Shown here in pieces: positions 16,483 through 25,255 of a DNA stretch of 64,000 nt. This DNA comes from Bacteroidota bacterium (lineage in GTDB: Bacteria > Bacteroidota > Bacteroidia > Bacteroidales > F082). Under the pieces are notes generated by a model. The model was not told the DNA's origin, searched no databases, and saw only the letters and a list, made by a program, of their open reading frames with translations. The translations under genes were made by a program, and so were the position numbers. Positions within the stretch are counted from its first letter, which is position 1, and the number at the start of each line of letters is the position of its first letter. The stretch spans positions 310,001-374,000 of the forward strand of contig JAHJTC010000016.1 in NCBI GenBank assembly GCA_018830105.1. Direction: 5' to 3'.

Positions 16483-17361
16483 TTAATAAGTTTTTGTCAT
16501 GGTTTCAGGCACTGCAATGGTAAAATCTGCCACAAATCGTTGCTCTTCGTCCAGGCGTCTTTGCAATTCAGCTGTTTCTATGGTAGTGATGGTTACAATT
16601 ACAGCTTCGGGTTTCAATCGTTTCAAATACCACACAATACCTTCATAATCATCCGAATGGAAGCTGCCATTATAATGAATAAAAAACTGTCCTTTGTTCC
16701 AGTTTTCGGCTATTTTCCACGCCATAGTAGCATCTTTTATCGCTTGAGCTTTTGGGAAGTTCTCAGAGCTGTGATTGCTCATACCTCCCATCATTTCCAT
16801 CATTTCCAGATAAGAAGGAAGGTTGGGGTCGTAATCAATTGGCAATGGAGCAATCCAGTTTTTATCATTTTGCGGGAGGGTGTCAAGCACTTCAAAACCT
16901 CCTTTGAAAACCATTGAAGCATAGCGCCTGGGCACATTGGTTCCTATAAAATCAAGCTTGTTCTCTTTGGCCAGATCCACCAGTGGTTTATAATCGGTTT
17001 TAAAGTTAGCCCATAATCGCGCAGTAGATTTCAATGAATCCGCATCTATTTTATCTTGTAAATAATAATTTAGCGCTTCCTGATTATCTGTTTCAATCAT
17101 CTCAGCTCCCAGAATCAATTGATTTCCATGGATTGCGTGAAGGGCTTGTGTAAGCTCAAGTTGCAGCCAATGCGAAATGGGATTGTTATGCAGTTCACCA
17201 AAGAAGACGATATCAGCTTTGGAGGCTTCTTTAAGTAGTTTTTTGAAGTTTGTCCGCTTACCTTTTTGATTATAAAGCTGATAGGCAGGCATATCACTTC
17301 GGAAGGCACTAAATATAATGAAGATTGTCAATAAAAAATAGAGGTGTTTATTTTTGAGCAT
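16483..17361 (-). CDS. ChaN-family (haem-binding uptake-like) exported protein
   Basis: 292 residues with an N-terminal hydrophobic export segment (residues 7-20). The ChaN family motif FFGELHNNPISHWLQLEL lies near residue 52, followed by GAEMIETDNQ, FIGTNVPRRYASMV and a late GQFFIHYNGSFHSDDYEGI. ChaN of Campylobacter is an iron-regulated haem-binding lipoprotein; there is no lipobox cysteine here, so this one may be periplasmic or membrane anchored. It is transcribed on its own strand just before the toxin-antitoxin promoter. Confidence 0.85.
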   Translation of the reverse strand: MLKNKHLYFLLTIFIIFSAFRSDMPAYQLYNQKGKRTNFKKLLKEASKADIVFFGELHNNPISHWLQLELTQALHAIHGNQLILGAEMIETDNQEALNYYLQDKIDADSLKSTARLWANFKTDYKPLVDLAKENKLDFIGTNVPRRYASMVFKGGFEVLDTLPQNDKNWIAPLPIDYDPNLPSYLEMMEMMGGMSNHSSENFPKAQAIKDATMAWKIAENWNKGQFFIHYNGSFHSDDYEGIVWYLKRLKPEAVIVTITTIETAELQRRLDEEQRFVADFTIAVPETMTKTY

Positions 17362-17399
17362 AACACATTGTTTAGTAGTAGATTCAAAAAATGAAATTC

Positions 17400-17906
17400 T
17401 TAAATAGTGGTATTGGTGTATTTGTGGAGGTATTCATCAAGGAAAGAGAATGGAAGCAGCACTTTCATACTCTCGGCTACCATTACCGGACCTTGTTGGC
17501 CTTGCATAATAACCCGCATTGGCTGGTTCGAGTTTTTCTCTGATTCTGCCATCACTTGCCTGCAGGCGCCGCAGGGCGAAAGTGGTTCATTGATGAGGCC
17601 TTTATTTCCCAGCGCAGTGATAGCGATAGATTCAACGGCCACATCAGGGTATTGCGCATGGGCATAAAATAAGGCAACTCTTTCGGCACATAGTCCACTG
17701 GGATAGGCTGCGTTTTCCTGATTATTACCCTGAATGATAATACCATTGGCGAGTTTTACAGCGGCTCCCACCTTAAACCGCGAATAGGGAGCATAGGCTT
17801 TTTGTGCAGCTAATCTGGCTTCAATCAATAACTTAAGATCCTCTTCCGGTAATTCGTTTTCTGAGTCAAATAGGAGTGCGCTGAGCGGTAAAATTTCTTT
17901 TTTCAT
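17400..17906 (-). CDS. cdd: Cytidine deaminase
   Basis: 168 residues. Zinc ligands and catalytic acid are in place: Cys73 and Glu75 in GLCAERVALF, Cys112 and Cys115 in SPCGACRQVM. ENAAYPSG before the first motif and APYSRFKVGAAV (residues 39-50) complete the homotetrameric cytidine deaminase pattern. It converts cytidine and deoxycytidine to uridine forms for pyrimidine salvage in the cytoplasm. The N-terminus is about 30 residues longer than the minimal form, common in Bacteroidota. A TATCTTTG core precedes the start. Confidence 0.95.
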   Translation of the reverse strand: MKKEILPLSALLFDSENELPEEDLKLLIEARLAAQKAYAPYSRFKVGAAVKLANGIIIQGNNQENAAYPSGLCAERVALFYAHAQYPDVAVESIAITALGNKGLINEPLSPCGACRQVMAESEKNSNQPMRVIMQGQQGPVMVAESMKVLLPFSFLDEYLHKYTNTTI

Positions 17907-17923
17907 AGTTTACTATCAATGGT

Positions 17924-17931
17924 CAAAGATA
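17924..17931 (-). promoter_or_regulatory. TAnnTTTG -7 element for cdd
   Basis: Minus strand TATCTTTG, ending 17 bases before the ATG at 17906, in the short gap after the O-antigen-ligase-like gene. It would allow cdd its own transcription. Confidence 0.45.
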
Positions 17932-17939
17932 GTTAGTTT

Positions 17940-19613
17940 TTACAAATCTTTGCTTTGGCGGCCTAAGGATGTTGCAGCCAGTAGAAAAAATGCATTGAAA
18001 AAAGCAAAGAAAGTAACTCCTGCCTGATTTTCAATGGTGTCTTCTGTTAGCATAGAGATTAAGAAAATGGCTAAAAAGATAGTGTAAAGAAAATGTCTGT
18101 AGTTTCGGCTATAGCAATATGGAAACAGAAGCATCACTAAAAACCAGACAAGACCAAATACTCCAAATCCGATCAAAATTGAAAGGTATTGATTGTGCGA
18201 TCGCCACTGCCACTTTTCTTTCAATACAGTATCAATTTCCTGATAGGCATTTTCAAAATGCCGGGGTAGATCTCCGGTTCCTACGCCTATCCAAAAATTG
18301 TGTTCTATTATATGGACAGAGGCTTTTAAATATTCTATACGTTGCAAGACTGAGCTGCCATTGGGATCGCTTAAATTGATGTATTGCTGATATCCCAGCA
18401 ATATTTTTGAAATCCTGGTGCGAATACTCGGATTTTTGAGGTAATTTACATTGGCAATTCCATTTTCGATGGCACGAATATCTTTTTCAGAAAGCTGAGA
18501 AACACCAGCCGCATCTTTGCGCAGGTCCCTGGAAGTAAGGTAACGAATCAAAGTGTATTTCAGGTGCTGGCCGGCATAATCTTTTCCGTGATATTCGAGC
18601 TTGCTTCTTTGATTCCAGGCTTTTGCCATTTCGGGCTCTGCCAAATACAGGCCAACATATTTACCGTCTTCAATACCAAAATTAATGGTGTCATGCACAT
18701 AATGAGTTCCTTGTGCTGTGGTCGAGTCCAGATTTTCAATGACTACCGGATCAGCCGTGGATAACTTATAAACCAGAGAGCTTATATAAAGATAAAATGA
18801 AAGCGGCAAGGCTATCATTAAAAATATTGTCGCTATTCTCCATTTTAATCGCTTGATAGTAAATGCTTTATAAGCAGATATTGCAGTCAAAAGAAAAACG
18901 AGGCTCACTAAGCCAACCCCGGATTCCAATATCATTAGAAAAACAACAAACCAAATCATGAGAACAATCCAAATCAGATTGATCAGCAGCGTTTTTTCTT
19001 TTTCTATAAATACAAACCAACTGAGGATGAAAAAGGCGAAAAGTATATTTAAAGCAAATCGTATAGAGCTTATAAAGAGCGATATACTTCTGATATCGTT
19101 AAATTCCTGTCGGAAAAATGCGTTCATGCTAAAAAGTGTACCAATAAAAACAGCCAGTACATATAGAATCAATAACTGCTTGATTTGCTTTCGGCTTAGA
19201 GCAGGCATTGTGCTCATTACCAATGGGATTACAAAAATTGGGAGCTTCGTTCTGAGGTCTTTTAAGGCATAGTTAAAATCGCTTGTATGAAGCAAACCAA
19301 TAAGATGCAATAAAAACAAGGAAGAGATAATGAGTGCGATACGGTTTTTAAAAAACAGACCGAATTTGTCTACAAAATTTGAAGCCGCCAGTTTTAACGT
19401 ATAAATAAGACTGTGATAGGTAGCGGCAACAAAATTTGTTTTACGATAATAGCGCTGAATAACTGTTCCCGAAAATCCATCGGCAAACCAAACCAGGATG
19501 AGCACAAACTGAAACACGCTCATCGTAAACTTTGAGAGTGGAATACTTACTGCCAGAAGCACCAAGACCACAAAATACGTCTGATTTGTTTTAATTGCCG
19601 GGGCAGTATTCAT
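17940..19613 (-). CDS. O-antigen ligase/polymerase-like membrane protein (Wzy_C family)
   Basis: 557 residues with about eleven hydrophobic segments and one large outer loop between residues 280 and 440. That loop ends in NFWIGVGTGDLPRHFENAYQE followed by WRSHNQYLSILIGFG, the Wzy_C (PF04932) pattern with the conserved GxGxGD-like turn and the H-N residues. Family members join O-antigen to lipid A core or polymerise surface glycan on the periplasmic side. No ATPase-type transporter or O-antigen cluster is adjacent, but GT-C, GT2, GtrA and GT4 genes lie within 15 kb on either side. Confidence 0.8.
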   Translation of the reverse strand: MNTAPAIKTNQTYFVVLVLLAVSIPLSKFTMSVFQFVLILVWFADGFSGTVIQRYYRKTNFVAATYHSLIYTLKLAASNFVDKFGLFFKNRIALIISSLFLLHLIGLLHTSDFNYALKDLRTKLPIFVIPLVMSTMPALSRKQIKQLLILYVLAVFIGTLFSMNAFFRQEFNDIRSISLFISSIRFALNILFAFFILSWFVFIEKEKTLLINLIWIVLMIWFVVFLMILESGVGLVSLVFLLTAISAYKAFTIKRLKWRIATIFLMIALPLSFYLYISSLVYKLSTADPVVIENLDSTTAQGTHYVHDTINFGIEDGKYVGLYLAEPEMAKAWNQRSKLEYHGKDYAGQHLKYTLIRYLTSRDLRKDAAGVSQLSEKDIRAIENGIANVNYLKNPSIRTRISKILLGYQQYINLSDPNGSSVLQRIEYLKASVHIIEHNFWIGVGTGDLPRHFENAYQEIDTVLKEKWQWRSHNQYLSILIGFGVFGLVWFLVMLLFPYCYSRNYRHFLYTIFLAIFLISMLTEDTIENQAGVTFFAFFNAFFLLAATSLGRQSKDL

Positions 19614-19633
19614 AATTCAAATGGTAACAGCTC

Positions 19634-21283
19634 TTATTGATTGGGACTTAAAATCTCATGATATCTGGCCTCATCCTCTAGTATATCGAAGGCTGTTTTC
19701 AGCTCCGGATCATTTTGTAAGGCTGCAATAATCTTGCCCTTTTGATAGTAATAGCGTTGTGCAATTTCCATCTTTAATAATTCTTCAACTTCATTACGAT
19801 GCTTTTGCAAATCGTTTTTTTTGTAGGATTTAAGTTTTTCTTCAAGTGCATGCAGTTGGGTTTCAATAGCATCTTTATAGGCTTCTTCTTCGGCAATTTC
19901 GCGCATTTTTTCTATCATGAGCTCACTTTCGGTAGTGTAACTGAAATTTTCCTGATCAAGAAATGCGCAAAATTCATCGTAAAGAGTATCGCTGATCTCA
20001 AATTTTTCTATTTCGCTGATGCTGCTGTTTTCACGGGCAAATTTGTTGGCAAATTTGAAAAAATAATTGCCGGTATATAAATTTGCAGTTACAGCAGAGT
20101 AAGTTTGCGATTCAAGTGGAACATCGGGGGCAATGCCTTTACCCTCAAATACTAATCTGCCTTTTCTGGTTTTAAAACTCGCGATCAGGCTGTCAGGTGT
20201 TTTCCCGCCATTTTCATTTTTATGGGCATAATCAATTTCCTGAATACAACGACCACTTGGAATATAATACTTGGCAACTGTTAACTTCATTTGTGTGTTA
20301 TAACTCAAAGGAACCACATTTTGCACCAGGCCTTTGCCAAATGTGCGTTGCCCGATTATAACAGCCCGATCCAAATCCTGCAAAGCACCGGCAACAATTT
20401 CACTGGCTGATGCACTTCCTTCGTTTACCATGATTACCAACGGAAGTGTCTTATCTAAGGGAGCCAGTCGCGTGCGGTGAACAGTTGTGCGTTCGGCCAC
20501 CTTTCCACGTGTGCTAACAATTATTTCTCCTTTGTCAACGAACAAATTACAAATATCTACCGCTTCATTCAGAAGTCCGCCGCCATTGCTTCTAAGGTCA
20601 ATAATAAAGCCTTTAAGTTCATGCTCTTCCAACATTTTAATCAAAACTTCCTTCAATTCTGAAGCAGCTTTTTGCGTAAAACCAGTAAGCCGAACATAAC
20701 CGATCTGATTGTCGAAAACCGTGTGATAGGGTATATTATCAATTTTTATCTTTTGACGAATCAAGGTTTTTTCCAGTGGCTTATCATGGCCTTCGCGTTT
20801 TATTTTCAACACAACGGTAGAGCCGGGCTGTCCTTTGAGCAGTTCGCTGATTTCTGAAGTGCTTTTATCGGTAACTTCAACTTTGTTGATTTGCAAAATG
20901 GCATCTCCCGGAATCAGTCCTGCTTGCTGCGCCGGGAAACCTTCGTAGGGTTCTGTGATAGTCACCAGGCCATCAATTTGCTGGATGAGGGATCCAATTC
21001 CGCCATACTCACCGGTGGTCATAAGCTGAAAATTCTCTATTTCGGCTTCCGGAACAAAAACGGTATAAGGATCTAAATTGTCGAGCATCGACTTGATAGC
21101 TATTTCGTTAAGCTTTGCCGGGTTTATTTCATCCACATAGCTTAGGTTGAGCTCCCGCATCATCGAGGTATAGATGTCGAGGCTTTTTGAGATTTCAAAA
21201 TTGTTATTATTTTGAGCCGGCAACCTTGCTGAAAGCAGTAGTAAAAGCCCGATAATAAAGGTATAAAAATTGAGATGTTTCAT
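19634..21283 (-). CDS. S41-family C-terminal processing protease
   Basis: 549 residues with a signal segment (residues 4-22). A PDZ domain lies at about residues 85-165 (GGIGSLIQQIDG, AGLIPGDAILQINKV). The S41 core carries IIDLRSNGGGLLNEAVDI, the nucleophile region GSASASE (residues 289-295) and the general base Lys317 in RTFGKGLV, the Ser-Lys dyad of tail-specific proteases. The C-terminal 200 residues include a charged helical stretch. It is an envelope protease that trims or degrades exported proteins. It closes the DUF4271-hemD-rnpA-yidD run. Confidence 0.93.
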   Translation of the reverse strand: MKHLNFYTFIIGLLLLLSARLPAQNNNNFEISKSLDIYTSMMRELNLSYVDEINPAKLNEIAIKSMLDNLDPYTVFVPEAEIENFQLMTTGEYGGIGSLIQQIDGLVTITEPYEGFPAQQAGLIPGDAILQINKVEVTDKSTSEISELLKGQPGSTVVLKIKREGHDKPLEKTLIRQKIKIDNIPYHTVFDNQIGYVRLTGFTQKAASELKEVLIKMLEEHELKGFIIDLRSNGGGLLNEAVDICNLFVDKGEIIVSTRGKVAERTTVHRTRLAPLDKTLPLVIMVNEGSASASEIVAGALQDLDRAVIIGQRTFGKGLVQNVVPLSYNTQMKLTVAKYYIPSGRCIQEIDYAHKNENGGKTPDSLIASFKTRKGRLVFEGKGIAPDVPLESQTYSAVTANLYTGNYFFKFANKFARENSSISEIEKFEISDTLYDEFCAFLDQENFSYTTESELMIEKMREIAEEEAYKDAIETQLHALEEKLKSYKKNDLQKHRNEVEELLKMEIAQRYYYQKGKIIAALQNDPELKTAFDILEDEARYHEILSPNQ

Positions 21284-21297
21284 GCACTATTAATTTG

Positions 21298-21534
21298 TTA
21301 AGGTACTGGATCGTAACCACTCCCGCCCCACGGATTACAGGAGGCAACACGTTTTGTGGCAAGCCATCCGCCTTTGATTGCGCCGTGTTTTTTTATGGCT
21401 TCAACACTATATACCGAGCAAGTGGGGGTGTAGCGACACGACCCGCCAATATACGGTGAAAGTGTGTATTGGTATATTCTGATCAACAGAATAAGCAGCT
21501 GCCCTGGTAATTTAATTATGATCTTCATAGCCAT
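21298..21534 (-). CDS. yidD: Membrane protein insertion efficiency factor YidD
   Basis: 78 residues with one amphipathic/hydrophobic N-terminal segment, then the family core [22 protein letters not shown] with its two conserved cysteines and [13 protein letters not shown], ending in [13 protein letters not shown]. YidD helps YidC-dependent insertion of inner-membrane proteins. Its start overlaps the 3' end of rnpA by 23 bases (or 17, if ATG 21528 is used), indicating coupled translation. yidC itself is not in the window. Confidence 0.95.
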   Translation of the reverse strand: MAMKIIIKLPGQLLILLIRIYQYTLSPYIGGSCRYTPTCSVYSVEAIKKHGAIKGGWLATKRVASCNPWGGSGYDPVP

Positions 21535-21895
21535 CCATTAAACGCAGCAAAATTACTTTTATTTTTTGGCTTATTTCAGTAAATGGAAGGATACTGCCTG
21601 CTGTATAAATGAGCGCGACATCTTTGCGTTTATTGTTTTGAGAAAGCTTTTCGATAAGCTCACTTTTTTGCATTCGCCAGGCTTCGCGACACAGGCGTTT
21701 GATGCGATTGCGATCGGGTGCTTTTTTGAACCGGCGTCGCGATACGCTAATTAACATCCTGAGTGGTGGGTTGTCATTTGTAACTTCTTGAAAAACAACT
21801 ACCTTAAAGGGGTAAACATAAAATGACTTCCCCCGGCTAAATAGCTGTTCAATTGTGTTGTGCCCATGCAAACGCTCACTTTTTGGAAGCCGCAT
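21512..21895 (-). CDS. rnpA: Ribonuclease P protein component
   Basis: About 127 residues from ATG 21895 ([11 protein letters not shown]); a GTG at 21928 would add eleven residues that look unlike the family. The RNR signature is clear in [16 protein letters not shown], preceded by [12 protein letters not shown]. It is the basic protein cofactor of the RNase P ribozyme in tRNA 5' maturation. It lies between hemD and yidD as in many Bacteroidota; the rpmH gene usual in other phyla is absent here. Confidence 0.93.
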   Translation of the reverse strand: MRLPKSERLHGHNTIEQLFSRGKSFYVYPFKVVVFQEVTNDNPPLRMLISVSRRRFKKAPDRNRIKRLCREAWRMQKSELIEKLSQNNKRKDVALIYTAGSILPFTEISQKIKVILLRLMDGYEDHN

Positions 21896-21933
21896 GTTGT
21901 GACACGGATTATTGGAATCAGCTGGCACGATAA

Positions 21934-22695
21934 TTACTTTTTTCGTGCAAGTTTGTTCTGCTGCTCAATATACTCTTCGATGGCCATGGTCATCGAAGGA
22001 GCCGATTTTGTTGGCGCATTGATATGTAGTTCAAATCCGGCTTCCTCTGCGGCTAAAGCTGTTGAAGGACCAAAGGCACCAAAGATTTTTGTTCCTTGTT
22101 TGAACTTAGGGAAATTCTTTGTGAGTGATTTTATCCCGGCAGGACTGAAAAAGACCAGCATATCATAATCATCAATTTTTAATCCCGACAAATTGCTGGC
22201 TACAGTGCGGTATAAGATGGCTTTATTGTAGGTTATTCCGGCCTTGTCAAGCATCTCTATCATACTTTCTTTATGGATGTCGGAGCAAGGCAATAAAAAC
22301 TTCTCATCTTTATGCTTTTGTATAATCTCCATCAAATCCCCAAAACTTTGTTTGCCGTGAAATATTTTCCTTTTCCTGTATTGCACATATTTTTGGAGAT
22401 AGAAAGCTGTCGATTCGGAAATACAATAATATTTAAGTGTTTCAGGCACTTCGTAGCGCATGTCTTTTGCAATACGAAAAAAATGATCAACGGAGTTGCG
22501 GCTGGTTAGTATAATTGCAGAATGTTCCGCCAGCGATATTCGTTCCTGCCTGAATTCTCTGGCAGCAACACCCTCAATTTTTATGAACTTTTCAAAGTCA
22601 ATCGTAAGGTTGTATTTGCGCGCAAGTTCTCCGTAAGGTGACTTTTCAATATCTGCCGGCTGTGGCTGAGACACCAAAATGGATTTAATTTTCAT
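21934..22695 (-). CDS. hemD: Uroporphyrinogen-III synthase
   Basis: About 253 residues from ATG 22695 (MKIKSILVSQPQP). The upstream in-frame extension to 22785 is lysine/asparagine-rich and unlike the family. HemD-like landmarks are ILTSRNSVDHFF near residue 60, YYCISESTAFYL, FLLPCSDIH and VFFSPAGIKSLTKNF, then FGAFGPSTALAAEEAGF. The fold is a two-lobed alpha/beta protein with low sequence conservation. The reaction is cyclisation of hydroxymethylbilane with D-ring inversion in haem and sirohaem synthesis. Gene order with DUF4271 and rnpA supports the call. Confidence 0.85.
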   Translation of the reverse strand: MKIKSILVSQPQPADIEKSPYGELARKYNLTIDFEKFIKIEGVAAREFRQERISLAEHSAIILTSRNSVDHFFRIAKDMRYEVPETLKYYCISESTAFYLQKYVQYRKRKIFHGKQSFGDLMEIIQKHKDEKFLLPCSDIHKESMIEMLDKAGITYNKAILYRTVASNLSGLKIDDYDMLVFFSPAGIKSLTKNFPKFKQGTKIFGAFGPSTALAAEEAGFELHINAPTKSAPSMTMAIEEYIEQQNKLARKK

Positions 22696-22842
22696 CTGAT
22701 TACGATTTATTTCGCTATTCCTAAATTTCCAAAAATTACTTTCTAAATCTACTTTTTCTGTTTTCTTTTTCTGATGTAATATCAATTAGCCTTTTTTCTG
22801 ATATTGAATTATTTTTTTCATGTCCTGTGATTTAATATTTCA

Positions 22843-22861
22843 GCATATCACCCTGATATGC
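22843..22861. repeat. Perfect short palindrome between DUF4271 and hemD genes
   Basis: GCATATCA and TGATATGC flank CCC, an 8-bp perfect stem. A T-rich tract follows on the plus strand, but no plus-strand gene ends here. It may be a protein-binding site or a transcript hairpin in the hemD leader. Confidence 0.4.
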
Positions 22862-22935
22862 CTGTATTTTTTTTCGCAATCGTTTGAAAAAAAACAGCTA
22901 AATAAAAGATGCATTTCTAATCCACTAACGAAGCT

Positions 22936-23796
22936 CTAAAATAGCTTAAGCTGACCAGAAATCACCATTGCAACAGACTTTATTAACAGCAAAAAGGGAA
23001 CGATTTCGAGGGCGCAAAGATATAAAAATAAATACAATACGGAAAATTTGGCCATTGATGCACCAATAGAGAGACTTCTTATTAAGTTGTAAATCAATAA
23101 AATAAGAAAAGCAACAAGGCTGATATAAAAAGTTGTTTGTGTGGGTTGGAACAAGATCACCAATAACACCGCAAAAAGAACGAGGGTGGCTATCAGGTAG
23201 TAAGAAAACTCATTGGCACTGTAGCGCAGATTGAGTTCCTTGGCACGAAACAGGCTTGCAACAATTTTTTTAAGCAATAGTCGCAGGACGATAATACTTC
23301 CTGTAAACACTAAAATTTGAACATAGTATTCAGGCCTATTCAGCAGCAAACTGTTTGGTGAGAAATGACTCGCTACTAACTGTAAGAACTTGGAAAACAA
23401 TAATATATACGTAAAAAAGAAAACAATGCCAGGCATGCTTTGTGATGGATTCCACTCTCTCAACATCAAATTCATAGAGGTCTCACCTCCCATGGCTTGC
23501 GAAAGTTGCTGAAAACGGCGGGTAAAAAGATGCTTGCTCAACACAATTAAAAATAAAACCAGAATCAGAATTATGAGGCTGCCATAGTCAACATTTTTGT
23601 CGGTATTCCTGATTTTGGTTTCAAAAATCACCGGACTTCCATCGCTGATAAAATAGTTTTGTGTAGAATCGATAGCCTGTTGCGGCTTATTTCCGTCAGA
23701 AAAACTGGCATCAAAATCATACAAACCCGCATCAAAAGGCTTGTAAATGCTATCGTTTGCAGAAAGACTATCGGAATTGCCAAAAATACCAGGCAT
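22936..23796 (-). CDS. DUF4271-family membrane protein
   Basis: 286 residues. A proline/asparagine-rich outer N-terminus of about 70 residues is followed by seven or so helices (for example YGSLIILILVLFLIVLSKHLF). RREFQQL-like RRFQQLSQAMGG and EWNPSQSMPGIVFFFTYILLFSKFLQL are landmarks I associate with the Bacteroidota-specific DUF4271 family, which sits next to hemD in this phylum. Function is unknown. It has its own TACCTTTG promoter core. Confidence 0.8.
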   Translation of the reverse strand: MPGIFGNSDSLSANDSIYKPFDAGLYDFDASFSDGNKPQQAIDSTQNYFISDGSPVIFETKIRNTDKNVDYGSLIILILVLFLIVLSKHLFTRRFQQLSQAMGGETSMNLMLREWNPSQSMPGIVFFFTYILLFSKFLQLVASHFSPNSLLLNRPEYYVQILVFTGSIIVLRLLLKKIVASLFRAKELNLRYSANEFSYYLIATLVLFAVLLVILFQPTQTTFYISLVAFLILLIYNLIRSLSIGASMAKFSVLYLFLYLCALEIVPFLLLIKSVAMVISGQLKLF

Positions 23797-23819
23797 AAAA
23801 TTTATGATTTTTTAATTGG

Positions 23820-23827
23820 CAAAGGTA
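23820..23827 (-). promoter_or_regulatory. TAnnTTTG -7 element for the DUF4271 gene
   Basis: Minus strand TACCTTTG, 23 bases before the ATG at 23796. A clear -33 element is not seen. Confidence 0.5.
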
Positions 23828-23918
23828 AGCTGCTTATTTCATATATGTGACTAAAGGCTGAAAGTGCTTCAAAATAGGGAGGTGCGGGTTTTATCTTAGA
23901 TTAAATGAGTGCTTTACT

Positions 23919-24062
23919 TAGTGTCCGTATATAAACGCAAACCTTTATTCTGGAAAGTTAGAATTTGAAGCTTGAACTGCCCGAAAAACAAATGTTTGCT
24001 GGTGTTGATAAATATTTTGAGGTAAGCAAAACAAAAAAATCGAACATTATGGACAGACACTA
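23919..24062. mobile_element. Candidate MITE-like element with imperfect terminal repeats
   Basis: The left end begins TAGTGTCCGTATATAA; the right end, read inward on the minus strand, begins TAGTGTCTGTCCATAA, agreeing at 13 of 16 positions. The first 24 bases of the right end recur with one mismatch at 59669-59692. No coding capacity and no clear target-site duplication. Confidence 0.4.
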
Positions 24063-24180
24063 TTTATACTCATTATAAAGAATTGCATTATTTCATAAAT
24101 AGCAGGATATTAAACGTTTATAAACACATACAATTTGTTAATTCTTTAACATAACACTTCATAAATACAAGACTTTGGAG

Positions 24181-24188
24181 TAAATTTG
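24181..24188 (+). promoter_or_regulatory. TAnnTTTG -7 element for the pta operon
   Basis: TAAATTTG, 29 bases before the ATG at 24218. Confidence 0.5.
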
Positions 24189-24217
24189 CGGCTCATTTAA
24201 AAAAGAGAAAAAATTAC

Positions 24218-25243
24218 ATGGATTTAATAAATAAGATCAGAGCCGGAGCGAAGGGAAGTGATATACGAATTGTTTTACCCGAAGGCGCCGAGGAGCGCAC
24301 TTTAAAAGCAGCGGATATTATACTGGAAGAAGATCTTGCGGCCTTGATTTTGCTTGGAAACGTGGAGGAAATCAAAGAGAATGCCAGGCATTGGAACCTA
24401 AAGCATATCTCCAAAGCGAGTATAATCGACCCCCTTTCAAATGATAGAAAGCAGTATTTTGCTGATTTACTTTTTGAGCTAAGAAAGCATAAAGGTTTAC
24501 TCATGGAACAGGCTTTGAAGTTGGTTGAGGATCCGCTTTATTTGGCTGTTTTACTGATTAAAGCTGGTGAGGCCGATGGTGAAGTGGCAGGCGCAAATAA
24601 TGCCACCGGAGATGTATTGCGACCTGCATTCCAGGTAATAAAAACTTTGCCTGGCATAAGTGCTGTGTCCGGTGCATTTATTATGGTTGTTTCCGACAAA
24701 CAGTATGGAGATGAAGGCGTCATGATTTTTGCTGATTGCGCTGTAAATCCTGATCCAACTGTAAAAGAGCTTGCTGAAATCGCCCTGGCCTCGGCTCAAA
24801 CTGCCCGTTCTATTGCTGGTATAGAACCACGCGTAGCCATGCTGAGTTTTTCGACCAAAGGAAGTGCCAAACACGAGAAGGCCCAAAAAATGATTGATGC
24901 TACTATTTTAGCCAAAGCGCTGGATCCTGATTTGCAAATTGATGGAGAATTGCAGGCGGATGCAGCTATAGTAGAAGCTATTGGAAGAAAAAAAGCGCCT
25001 GATTCAACAATTGCCGGTAAAGCCAATGTATTGGTGTTCCCATCATTGGAAACAGGAAATATTGCGTATAAATTGGTGCAGAGACTGGCCGGAGCCGAAG
25101 CAATTGGCCCTGTGCTGCAAGGTCTTGCTGCTCCTATCAATGATCTGTCGCGTGGCTGTTCGGTTGAGGATATTGTAAATCTTGTTGCAATCACAGTTAA
25201 TCAGGCAAAAAACAGCGTTTATAAACAGAAAAGACACAATTAA
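24218..25243 (+). CDS. pta: Phosphate acetyltransferase
   Basis: 341 residues, the length of the short catalytic Pta form. Characteristic stretches are RIVLPEGAEERTL near the N-terminus, AGANNATGDVLRPAFQVIKT, MLSFSTKGSAKHE, ELQADAAIV, and at the end GPVLQGLAAPINDLSRGCSVEDIVN, the substrate-binding region. It interconverts acetyl-CoA plus phosphate with acetyl phosphate plus CoA. It heads a three-gene operon with a 3-hydroxyacyl-CoA dehydrogenase and acetate kinase (gaps 12 and 21 bases). A phosphate butyryltransferase reading is less likely given the Pta-type ending. Confidence 0.9.
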   Translation: MDLINKIRAGAKGSDIRIVLPEGAEERTLKAADIILEEDLAALILLGNVEEIKENARHWNLKHISKASIIDPLSNDRKQYFADLLFELRKHKGLLMEQALKLVEDPLYLAVLLIKAGEADGEVAGANNATGDVLRPAFQVIKTLPGISAVSGAFIMVVSDKQYGDEGVMIFADCAVNPDPTVKELAEIALASAQTARSIAGIEPRVAMLSFSTKGSAKHEKAQKMIDATILAKALDPDLQIDGELQADAAIVEAIGRKKAPDSTIAGKANVLVFPSLETGNIAYKLVQRLAGAEAIGPVLQGLAAPINDLSRGCSVEDIVNLVAITVNQAKNSVYKQKRHN

Positions 25244-25255
25244 TATTTATTGAAA

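Larger units (their letters stand above)
23797..24217. other. Intergenic region between DUF4271 and pta (421 bases)
   Basis: AT-rich, no gene. It holds the divergent promoter cores of both neighbours and, between them, a candidate 144-base inverted-repeat element at 23919-24062. Confidence 0.7.

Noticed and set aside
24218..25243. Phosphate butyryltransferase instead of Pta
   Set aside because: The C-terminal GPVLQGLAAPINDLSRGC stretch and the partner AckA point to phosphate acetyltransferase, though the adjacent dehydrogenase raised the question.
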